From an uncultured bacterium (GTDB taxonomy: Bacteria; Bacteroidota; Bacteroidia; Bacteroidales; Rikenellaceae): a DNA stretch of 64,000 nucleotides. Numbering within the stretch: the first letter of the stretch is position 1; each line of letters opens with the position of its first letter. Location of the stretch: contig CAJMNH010000005.1 in the NCBI GenBank assembly GCA_905214725.1, forward strand, positions 124,001 to 188,000. Reading direction: 5' to 3'. Shown here piece by piece: positions 53,817-61,286 of this stretch. Under the pieces are notes generated by a model. It ran no database searches and was not told the DNA's origin. It was given only the letters and a program-made list of their open reading frames with translations. The position numbers and the translations under genes were made by a program.

Positions 53817-54722
53817 ATGATTTATGATAATATACTGGGAACGATCGGCTCGACGCCGATGGTGCGTCTGAACCGCTTTTCCCCCAACCCGCAAGTCAAC
53901 ATTTTCGCCAAGCTGGAGGGCTTCAATCCCACGGGCAGCATCAAGGACCGCATCGCCGTCAAGATGATCGAAGAGGCCGAGCGGGACGGACGGCTCACGC
54001 CGGGCAAGACCATCATCGAACCCACGTCGGGCAACACGGGCATCGGTCTTGCCATCGTGGGGATCGTCAAGGGGTATCCCGTGGAGATCGTCATGTCGAG
54101 CGCGGTGTCGATCGAACGGCGCAAAATCATCCGCTCCTATGGCGCCAAGGTGATCCTTACGCCGGCCGAAGAGGGAACCGACGGGGCGATCCGTTACGCG
54201 CGGGCGGCCGTGGCTTCGGCTCCCGACCGCTATTTCATGCCCGATCAGTTCGCCAACGCCGGAAACTATCTGGCCCATTACCAGTCCACGGCGCTCGAAA
54301 TCTGGCAGCAGACGGGCGGCGAGATCGACTATCTGGTCTGTGCGCTCGGCACGTCGGGAACGCTGATGGGGCTGTCGCGTTTCCTGAAAGCGATGAAACC
54401 CGCCATCAAGGTGGTCTGCGCCCACCCTACGCGCGGCCATTACATTCAGGGCCTGAAGAATATGGAGGAGGCGATCGTACCCGATATCTACGACCCGTCG
54501 AAGATCGATATTCAGGAGATGGTCGAGAGCGAGGAGGCGATCGCCATGGCGCGCGAGATCATCGCCCGCGAGGCGATTTTCGCCGGCATGTCGAGCGGCG
54601 CCGCGCTGCTGGCCGCCGTCCGTACCGCCGCCCGCATCGAGCGGGGCAATATCGTGGTGGTCTTCCCCGACCGTGCCGAAAAATATCTCAGTACGACGAT
54701 GTTCGACGAATTCAACGATTGA
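53817..54722 (+). CDS. Cysteine synthase (PLP-dependent, CysK/CysM family)
   Basis: 301 residues. IGSTPMVRLNRF opens the family; GFNPTGSIKDRIAVKMI carries the PLP-binding Lys; PTSGNTGIGLAIVG is the substrate-binding loop; the phosphate-binding loop reads GTSGTLMG where CysK normally has GTGGT. IFAGMSSGAALLA provides the Ser that contacts the pyridine nitrogen. It joins O-acetylserine and sulfide to give cysteine. The GTSGT loop and the short C-terminus lean toward the CysM side, so I leave the symbol open. First gene of a run with the glycosyltransferase and AsmA-like genes. Confidence 0.92.
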   Translation: MIYDNILGTIGSTPMVRLNRFSPNPQVNIFAKLEGFNPTGSIKDRIAVKMIEEAERDGRLTPGKTIIEPTSGNTGIGLAIVGIVKGYPVEIVMSSAVSIERRKIIRSYGAKVILTPAEEGTDGAIRYARAAVASAPDRYFMPDQFANAGNYLAHYQSTALEIWQQTGGEIDYLVCALGTSGTLMGLSRFLKAMKPAIKVVCAHPTRGHYIQGLKNMEEAIVPDIYDPSKIDIQEMVESEEAIAMAREIIAREAIFAGMSSGAALLAAVRTAARIERGNIVVVFPDRAEKYLSTTMFDEFND

Positions 54723-54733
54723 AAATAACCGAT

Positions 54734-55645
54734 ATGCCGCGTCTTTCGCTCATCATCGCGACCTACAACCGTGCGGAGCAACTGCTCGTCACGCTGCGGT
54801 CGGTCGCCGCGCAAACGGCGCCCGTCGGGGAGTGGGAGTGCGTGGTGGTCGACAACAACTCGGCCGACGATACGGCCGCACGGTTCGAAGCGTTTCGGGC
54901 GGCGCATTCCGAATTGCCGTTACGGCGCGTGCTGGAACGCAGGCAGGGCCTCTCTTGGGCCCGCAATCGGGGCATCGCCGAGACGACGGGCGACGTGATC
55001 GCCATTATCGACGACGACGAACGCATCGCACCGGAGTTCATCGCCTCCTACATCGCTTTTTTCGATGCGCACCCCGCCGTAGCGTCGGCCGGCGGTCCGA
55101 TCGTTGCGGAGTATCCCGAAGGGCGTCCCGCGTGGATGTCGCGCTATACCGAACGGCCCGTCGCCAATCCGATCGATCTGGGGCCTGCGCCCCGTCGCTT
55201 CCCCCGCGGACGGATTCCCGGCGGCGGAAACATGGCCTTGCGCCGCACCGTGGTGGGACGCTACGGAGCGTTCGATCCGCATCTCGGGCGGCGAGGAGAG
55301 CGGTTGCTGGGCGGTGAGGAGAGCGACCTGTTCGCGCGGCTGGCGCGCGGCGGCGAGCAATGTTGGTACGTGCCCGGGGCGGTGATGTACCACATCATCC
55401 CCCCGTCGAAACTCACACGCGACTATTTCGACCGACTGTGTTACAATATCGGCGTGAGCCAGCGCACCCGGGCGACGATCGACGGCGGCCTGCTGCGCCT
55501 GTGGATCTGCGAGGCGGCCAAATGGTGCGCAACGCTGGGAATCGCCCTTTTCTATTGCGTGACGGGGCATCCGCAGCGCGCTGCATGGCTCGTGCGGATG
55601 CGGCGGCGGATCTCCGCCGGAATGACGGTCTTTTGCGAATCCTGA
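54734..55645 (+). CDS. Family 2 glycosyltransferase
   Basis: 303 residues from the ATG at 54734, 11 bases after the preceding stop. GT2 motifs: LSLIIATYNRAEQLLVTLRSV, CVVVDNNSADDT, SWARNRGIAETTGDVIAIIDDDERI (the metal-binding DDD), GGGNMALRR and LGGEESDLFARL (acceptor-side ED-like). A hydrophobic segment near the C-terminus (WCATLGIALFYCVTG) may attach it to the membrane. It likely adds a sugar to a surface glycan; donor and acceptor are unknown. Confidence 0.9.
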   Translation: MPRLSLIIATYNRAEQLLVTLRSVAAQTAPVGEWECVVVDNNSADDTAARFEAFRAAHSELPLRRVLERRQGLSWARNRGIAETTGDVIAIIDDDERIAPEFIASYIAFFDAHPAVASAGGPIVAEYPEGRPAWMSRYTERPVANPIDLGPAPRRFPRGRIPGGGNMALRRTVVGRYGAFDPHLGRRGERLLGGEESDLFARLARGGEQCWYVPGAVMYHIIPPSKLTRDYFDRLCYNIGVSQRTRATIDGGLLRLWICEAAKWCATLGIALFYCVTGHPQRAAWLVRMRRRISAGMTVFCES

Positions 55646-55679
55646 ATGCGGGACCCGAGGTCCCCAAAACTTCCATATC

Positions 55680-58319
55680 ATGAAAAAGTTTCTGAAAATC
55701 ATTGCGATCGTGGTGGCCGTTCTGCTGGTCATCGCGCTCGTCGTACCGCTCGCGCTCAAATCGAAGGTGGGCGACATCGTGAAGAAGGAGGCGAACGAAC
55801 TGTTGACCGCCAAGGTCGATTTCCGTTCGCTCGACTTGAGCCTGCTACGTCATTTCCCGCACGCTTCGGTGGAACTGAAAGGGCTGACGGTCGTCTGCGC
55901 CGCGCCGTTCGAAGGGGATACGCTCGCTTCGGTCGAGCGCATCTCGATCGTGGTCGACCTGATGTCGCTCTTCGGCGACTCGGGCTATGAGGTGACCAAA
56001 CTGCTCGTCGACGCCCCGCATCTGCATGCCCGCAAGCTCGCCGACGGCCGCGTCAACTGGGACGTGATGAAGCCTTCGGACGAACCTGCCGAGAAGAAGG
56101 CAGAGAAGAGCGACAGCGAGCCCTCGGCTTTCCGGCTTCAAATGCGCGACGTGCGTTTGTCGAACGCCGTCATCCGCTATGAGGACGATTCGACCGGCAT
56201 GCGCGCCGGCGTCGATCCCCTCGGCCTGCGGCTGAGCGGCGATCTGTCGGGCGAGCGCAGCGATCTGAAACTGAAAATGGAGGCCGCACGGCTGAATTTC
56301 GCTACGGGCGGCATGTCGCTGTTGCGCGACGCCAACCTTACGGCTGACATCACGCTCGACGCCGATCTGAAAAACAACCGCTTCACCTTCTCCGACAACA
56401 AGGTCAGCCTCAATGCCATCGCGCTGAGTCTCGACGGCTGGGTGGCGCTCGCGGAGGGGCAGACCGAAATGGACGTGCGCGTCAACAGCTCGAAGGTCGA
56501 GTTCCGCGACATTCTGTCGATGGTGCCGGCCTTCTATACGCGCGATTTCAAAAATCTGACCGCTTCGGGTCAGCTCACGCTCGGCGCATGGGCCAAAGGC
56601 GTGATGGCGGGCGACCGCATGCCGGCCTTCGAAGCGACGTTGCAGGTGCGCGACGGCAGTTTCAAGTACGCTTCGCTGCCCAAGGCGGTGACGGGTATCA
56701 CGATCGACGCCAAAGCGGCCAACCCCGGCGGAACGCTCGACGCCACGACCGTCGACGTGCCGACCTTCGCGCTGACGATGGCCGGCAACGCGCTGCGCTG
56801 CTCGCTCTGGGCCGCAACGCCGATGAGCGACCTGCGGTTCAAGGCGGCCGCAAACGGCAAAGTCGATCTGGGAGCCGTGAAAGAGGTCTACCCGCTGGGC
56901 GACTCGATTGCGCTGGCGGGCGTCGTGACGGCCGACGTGCAGGTGTCGGGCCGGATGTCCGACATCGAAAAGGAGCGTTACGAGCAGATCGCCGCTTCGG
57001 GCAAACTCACCGTCGAAGGGGTCACGGCGACGCTTGCGGGATTGCCCGAGGTGAAGGTGCGCCGCGCCGCGATGAGCGTCAGTCCGGCGGCATTGACCCT
57101 CTCCGAACTGGGCCTTACGGTAGGCCGCAGCGACCTCGAAGCGTCGGGCAGTCTGTCGAACTACATCGGCTATTTTCTGCGCGACCAGACCCTGCGCGGA
57201 CGGCTCAACATAACGTCGTCGCTGCTCGATCTGAACGAACTGATGGGCGACGCTTCGCCGGCCGAGGCAGAGCAGACGCCTGCCGACACGACGGCGATGC
57301 GGGCGTTCGTCGTACCGCAGAACCTCGATCTGGCGCTGGGCGCGTCGCTGAAAAAAGTTCTGTTCCAGAAGATGGTGCTGACCGATTTCACGGGGTCGCT
57401 GGCCGTCGCCAAGGGAACGGTTTCGATGAACCGGCTGGCGATGAACGCCTTCGATGGAAAAATGTCCGCTTCGGGCAGCTATTCGACGGCGGCCGACGAG
57501 CGGCGTCCCGCACTGAAACTCAAAGCCGAGATCGCCGACGCTTCGTTCTCGACGACGTTCGACCAGCTGGACGTGATCCGCAAGATGGTTCCCCTGTTCG
57601 AGAAGACGGGCGGCGACTACTCGATGTCGCTCGACCTGACGACCCGCCTCACCGAAACGATGGATCCCGATTACGCCACGCTGCAGGCCGAAGGGTCGAT
57701 CCGCTCGAAGAACATCCATTTGCAGAATATCGCCGTATTCGACCAGTTGGCCACCGCGCTCAAAAACGACAACCTGCGCAAGATCGAAGCGAAGGACGTC
57801 AATATCCGCTTCACGATCCGCGACGGGCGGATTACCACGCAGCCCTTCGATTTGAAGATGGGCGGCATCTCGCTCGATCTGTCGGGTTCGACGGGATTGG
57901 ATCAGACGATCGACTACACGGCCAAGGTGAAACTGCCCGAAGGATCGACCGGCGGTGTGCTTTCGACGGTCAATGTCGGCATCGGAGGCAGTTTCTCGTC
58001 GCCCAAGATCACACTGGACGTGAAGGAGGCCGTCAAGGACGCCGTGACCAATACGATTCAGAAAGAGTTGGGCAAACTCACCGGCGCCTCGACCGCGGGG
58101 AAATCGGCTGACGAGATTCGCGCCGACGCCAAGGCCAAGGGCGACAAACTCGTCGAAGAGGCCAAGACGCAGCGCGAGAAACTCGTAGAGAACGCTTCGG
58201 GCAAACTGGCCAAGGCTTTGGCTGAAAAGAGTGGCGACGCACTGGTGTCGGCCGCCGAGAAACAGGCGCAGAAGCTGATGGAGCAGGCCGAGCAACAGAT
58301 CGCCGCACAGCAACAATAG
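55680..58319 (+). CDS. AsmA family protein
   Basis: 879 residues. One N-terminal membrane segment (FLKIIAIVVAVLLVIALVVPLAL), then the AsmA N-terminal pattern (DLSLLRHFPHASVELKGLTVV, LASVERISIVVDLMSLFG, PHLHARKLADGRVNWDVM) and long repeats of beta strands typical of the bridge-like TamB/AsmA group. The AsmA C-terminal region reads LDLTTRLTETMDPDYATLQAEGSIRSKNI. The last 70 residues are an Ala/Lys/Glu-rich coiled coil (EEAKTQREKLVENASGKLA). These proteins are thought to carry phospholipid or help outer-membrane assembly. Last gene of the cysteine synthase run. Confidence 0.92.
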   Translation: MKKFLKIIAIVVAVLLVIALVVPLALKSKVGDIVKKEANELLTAKVDFRSLDLSLLRHFPHASVELKGLTVVCAAPFEGDTLASVERISIVVDLMSLFGDSGYEVTKLLVDAPHLHARKLADGRVNWDVMKPSDEPAEKKAEKSDSEPSAFRLQMRDVRLSNAVIRYEDDSTGMRAGVDPLGLRLSGDLSGERSDLKLKMEAARLNFATGGMSLLRDANLTADITLDADLKNNRFTFSDNKVSLNAIALSLDGWVALAEGQTEMDVRVNSSKVEFRDILSMVPAFYTRDFKNLTASGQLTLGAWAKGVMAGDRMPAFEATLQVRDGSFKYASLPKAVTGITIDAKAANPGGTLDATTVDVPTFALTMAGNALRCSLWAATPMSDLRFKAAANGKVDLGAVKEVYPLGDSIALAGVVTADVQVSGRMSDIEKERYEQIAASGKLTVEGVTATLAGLPEVKVRRAAMSVSPAALTLSELGLTVGRSDLEASGSLSNYIGYFLRDQTLRGRLNITSSLLDLNELMGDASPAEAEQTPADTTAMRAFVVPQNLDLALGASLKKVLFQKMVLTDFTGSLAVAKGTVSMNRLAMNAFDGKMSASGSYSTAADERRPALKLKAEIADASFSTTFDQLDVIRKMVPLFEKTGGDYSMSLDLTTRLTETMDPDYATLQAEGSIRSKNIHLQNIAVFDQLATALKNDNLRKIEAKDVNIRFTIRDGRITTQPFDLKMGGISLDLSGSTGLDQTIDYTAKVKLPEGSTGGVLSTVNVGIGGSFSSPKITLDVKEAVKDAVTNTIQKELGKLTGASTAGKSADEIRADAKAKGDKLVEEAKTQREKLVENASGKLAKALAEKSGDALVSAAEKQAQKLMEQAEQQIAAQQQ

Positions 58320-58349
58320 CCGCTGCGGCTCCGCCGCAACGCAAAAACG

Positions 58350-58384
58350 AAGCAGCGCCTTTATTCGGGCGCTGCTTTATTTTA
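58350..58384 (+). terminator. Terminator after AsmA-like gene
   Basis: Arms AAGCAGCGCC and GGCGCTGCTT with an eight-base loop followed by TATTTTA. Confidence 0.88.
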
Positions 58385-58450
58385 CGCTCCTGCAACCCGA
58401 CAGCCGCCGAATCAGGGAAAGAGCGGAAAACGGACGAAATTCGTCTCCTT

Positions 58451-59338
58451 TCAAGCGCCGTTTTTCAACCCCGCCAGCCAGACGCCCGGCAGAATCAACG
58501 CCGCGCCGAGGAGAGCGATGAGCGTAATCCGTTCGCCGAGTACCGCCGCCGCAGTCAGCAGCGTCACCAACGGATTGAAATAGATGTAGTTGGTCGCCCG
58601 CATCGTTCCCAATCGCCGCATCACGGCCGTCCAAAGCAGGTAACAGCCCATCGAAGCGACCAATCCCAAAAAGAGCAGATTGCCCCACACGACCGGCTGC
58701 GTCCATGCCGAAGAGAGGTGCAGCGGAGAGAAAGCCAAGACCGGCAGGGCGGTCGCCACGCCGTAAAAGAAGACCTTGCGCATCAGGAACACATCGGAAT
58801 ACCGCTCGCTCAGGCGGCGCAGCAACAGGCTGTAAAAGGCCCACATCAAAGCGGCCGTCAGCGCCAGCAGGTCGCCCGCCGGACTGAGCCGTAAAACGAA
58901 ACGCCCGTTGAAGACCACGCAGGCGACACCTGCGAAGGCGATCGCCGAACCCCAGAGCTGCGTCGACCGCAACGCTCCCGAAAGCCGGAAAAGACGCAGC
59001 AGCAAAAGCGTCAGCACGGGAGCCGTAGTCACCAGCAGCGAAACGTTCGACGCGGGAGCCATCCCCACGGCCATGTTCTCGGTCAGGAAATAGACCGATC
59101 CGCCCGTCAGCCCCATTGCCGCCAACAACGCCTCGTCACGCCACGAAGCGGCGAAGAGCCGCCTCGAAAAGGGCCACAGGCAGAGGTAAGCCAGAAGGAA
59201 CCGCGCCAGAAAAATATCGAGCGGCGTCAGGCCGCAGTTGATCAGCACCTTCGTCGCCACGAAGGTCGTGCCCCACACCCCGACGCAGACCAGCGCCGCT
59301 GCGTGCCATATCCAGCCGGGTCTCTCCGTTCCGTTCAT
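58451..59338 (-). CDS. EamA/DMT superfamily transporter
   Basis: 295 residues from the ATG at 59338; the frame continues upstream but crosses a divergent promoter region. Ten membrane segments in two EamA repeats: ALVCVGVWGTTFVATKVLI, LARFLLAYLCLWPF, GLTGGSVYFLTENMAVG, LLVTTAPVLTLLL; then LLALTAALMWAFYSLLLRRLSERY, NYIYFNPLVTLLTAAAVLGERIT. It moves small metabolites or drugs; the substrate cannot be assigned. Confidence 0.9.
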   Translation of the reverse strand: MNGTERPGWIWHAAALVCVGVWGTTFVATKVLINCGLTPLDIFLARFLLAYLCLWPFSRRLFAASWRDEALLAAMGLTGGSVYFLTENMAVGMAPASNVSLLVTTAPVLTLLLLRLFRLSGALRSTQLWGSAIAFAGVACVVFNGRFVLRLSPAGDLLALTAALMWAFYSLLLRRLSERYSDVFLMRKVFFYGVATALPVLAFSPLHLSSAWTQPVVWGNLLFLGLVASMGCYLLWTAVMRRLGTMRATNYIYFNPLVTLLTAAAVLGERITLIALLGAALILPGVWLAGLKNGA

Positions 59339-59459
59339 CGTCTGTCGCTTTTTCGCACCGCCAAAGATACGAAAAAGAATATTACCGCCGCCGCCCGTCC
59401 CGAAAAGTCCTTCGGCAGACGCCCTGAACGGGAGAGTGCGATTTTTCAGCGGGAAAATT

Positions 59460-59489
59460 TTGCAACTCGGAAAATAGCGGGTACCTTTG
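59460..59489 (+). promoter_or_regulatory. Promoter of the second MATE gene
   Basis: TTG (59460-59462), 19 bases, TACCTTTG (59482-59489). The start codon is 270 bases downstream, leaving an unusually long leader. Confidence 0.7.
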
Positions 59490-59496
59490 CCCAACG

Positions 59497-59759
59497 AAAA
59501 TAACCATCGCTCCGTATCGGAGGGTATATGGGAAATATACCGGATAAGATACAAGGTCACACTTGTACTTATCCGGTTTTTTATTGGAGCCGGCGGCTGA
59601 ACCCGATACGATTCGGTCGCAGGCGTCCCGACCCGAAAGATGAAACGGACGGAGCGCCGCAGGACTCTTCGGGCGAAGATCGGACACGGAATACCGCCGC
59701 CCGAAAGGAGGTGAAAAAGAGGTAACGACAGTCTTATCGTAAAAAAAGGCAGAAGAACG
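59497..59759 (+). promoter_or_regulatory. Structured leader with attenuator and small open frame, second MATE gene
   Basis: From the inferred transcript start: hairpin CTCCG-TAT-CGGAG (59510-59522), hairpin GGTATAT-loop-ATATACC (59523-59541), then the terminator at 59539-59582. A 65-codon frame starts with ATG at 59528 and runs to 59725, straight through the terminator. Translation of it, or formation of the GGTATAT hairpin, would hinder the terminator. GAAAGGAGGTGAAAAAGAGGT at 59700-59722 looks like a strong ribosome site 40 bases ahead of the MATE start. Confidence 0.6.
59539..59582 (+). terminator. Attenuator-type terminator in MATE leader
   Basis: Sixteen-pair stem with a single bulged A (59539-59555 with 59562-59577) followed by TTTTTATT. 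It stands between the promoter and the gene, so transcripts must pass it to reach the MATE frame. Confidence 0.85.
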
Positions 59760-61118
59760 ATGAAAGAGTTGGATTTGACAAAGGGGCGCGTTCCCTCGGT
59801 ACTGCTCCGCTTCGCATTGCCCTTTCTATTGGCAAACCTGTTACAGGCGTTGTACGGCGGCGCCGATCTGCTCATCGTAGGGCAAACGGACAGCGCGGCC
59901 GGAGTGGCGGCCGTGGCCATCGGCAGTCAGGTGATGCAGACCATCACCGGCATCGTGCTGGGGCTGACCACCGGCGTTACGGTATGCGTGGCGATCGCCG
60001 TCGGCGCGGCCGACGACCGGAGAGCCGCCCGCATCATCGGCACGACGGTATGGCTGTTTCTCGGCATTTCCGCCGCACTCACGCTCGGAATGCTGTGTGC
60101 GGTCGAACGGATCACGGAGTGGATGCACACGCCCGCCGAGGCGGTCGGACAAACGGTGCAATACCTCTGGATCTGTTCGCTGGGCATCCTCTTCATCGTA
60201 GGATACAACGCCGCCTGCGGCATCATGCGCGGGCTGGGCGACAGCCGCACGCCGTTGGCAATCGTCGCCGTCGCATGCGTCGTGAACATCGCGCTCGACC
60301 TGCTCTTCGTCGTCGGAATGGGATGGGGCGCGGCCGGAGCGGCCGCGGCGACCATCGCGGCGCAAGGCATCAGTTTTCTGGTCGCAGTCGTCCGGTTATG
60401 GCGTCGCGGATTCGCATTCCCGTTCCATCGCAGCGATCTGGCATGGAACGGCAGCCATGTGCTGCGCATCCTCAGGCTCGGCACGCCGATCGCATTGCAG
60501 GATGCGCTGATCAACGTGTCGTTCCTGCTTATCACGGCCATCATCAACACGATGGGCGTCGTCGCCTCGGCCGCCGTGGGCGTGGTCGAGAAACTGATCG
60601 TCTTCGCCATGCTCCCGATGACGGCCTTCGCCGCGGCCGTATCGACCATGACGGCGCAGAACTACGGCGCCGGCCGGCCGCAGCGGATGCACCGGAGCCT
60701 GCTCTGGGGAATCGGATACTCGCTGCTGTTCGGACTCTCGGTCTGCATCTACGCCCAACTTCTCCCCGAGACGCTCACCCGGTTATTCACCCGGGAGCCG
60801 GCGGTCATCGCCCTGAGCGCCGACTATTTGCGTTCGTATAGTTTCGACTGCATCCTCGTGAGCTTCGTCTTCTGTTTCAACGCTTTTTTCAGCGGGCAGG
60901 GGAACTCGCTCTTCCCGATGATCCACAGTCTGATCGCCACCTTCGTCTTCCGCATCCCGCTCTCCTACTTTTTCAGTCTCTCGGGCGACATCTTCCACAT
61001 CGGCTGGGCGGCGCCGCTCAGCACGCTGGTCTCGCTGCTGTTCTGCATCGCCTACCTCCGTTTCTACAACCGCCGCCGGACGCGACTTCCGCAGGTTCGG
61101 GGATTCAAAGGCGCCTGA
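59760..61118 (+). CDS. MATE family multidrug exporter (second copy)
   Basis: 452 residues, twelve membrane segments. MATE landmarks: VPSVLLRFALPFLLANLLQALYGGADLLIVGQ, CGIMRGLGDSRTPLAIVAVACVVNIALDLLFV, then the second half with MTAQNYGAGRPQRMHR and FFSGQGNSLFPMI. It is more like the NorM/DinF-related group than the MATE at 52257, with which it shares little outside the motifs. Preceded by a leader with a built-in terminator, which suggests induction by a compound. Confidence 0.92.
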   Translation: MKELDLTKGRVPSVLLRFALPFLLANLLQALYGGADLLIVGQTDSAAGVAAVAIGSQVMQTITGIVLGLTTGVTVCVAIAVGAADDRRAARIIGTTVWLFLGISAALTLGMLCAVERITEWMHTPAEAVGQTVQYLWICSLGILFIVGYNAACGIMRGLGDSRTPLAIVAVACVVNIALDLLFVVGMGWGAAGAAAATIAAQGISFLVAVVRLWRRGFAFPFHRSDLAWNGSHVLRILRLGTPIALQDALINVSFLLITAIINTMGVVASAAVGVVEKLIVFAMLPMTAFAAAVSTMTAQNYGAGRPQRMHRSLLWGIGYSLLFGLSVCIYAQLLPETLTRLFTREPAVIALSADYLRSYSFDCILVSFVFCFNAFFSGQGNSLFPMIHSLIATFVFRIPLSYFFSLSGDIFHIGWAAPLSTLVSLLFCIAYLRFYNRRRTRLPQVRGFKGA

Positions 61119-61262
61119 GCGGCGGTATCGGAGAGATCAGGATCTCCAAGCGGCGTATGAAGCGGAAACGGCCTGCGCATCCCCGCACCTTCGCCTGCGG
61201 ATTTTTCCCAAAACGGGCGGCCGTAACGGACAATGACGCGCACAACGTCGCGTTATAATGCG

Positions 61263-61270
61263 TATCTTTG
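61263..61270 (+). promoter_or_regulatory. -7 element of the Kef-type gene
   Basis: TATCTTTG, 16 bases before the start codon; no TTG at the usual distance. Confidence 0.4.
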
Positions 61271-61286
61271 CAACAAACAACAACCC

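Noticed and set aside
53655..54440. N-terminal extension of 262 residues on the MATE transporter
   Set aside because: The extension is antisense to cysteine synthase and lies upstream of the MATE -7 element; the standard MATE start is at 53654.
59590..59640. Stretch GAACCCGATACG...GTCGCAGG resembling part of a TPP riboswitch
   Set aside because: The essential CUGAGA half and the correct pairing stems are missing; similarity is limited to a short, degenerate match.
58451..59920. Longer form of the DMT transporter with about 190 extra N-terminal residues
   Set aside because: The extra part crosses the divergent MATE promoter and leader and is Arg/Ser-rich; the transporter begins normally at 59338.
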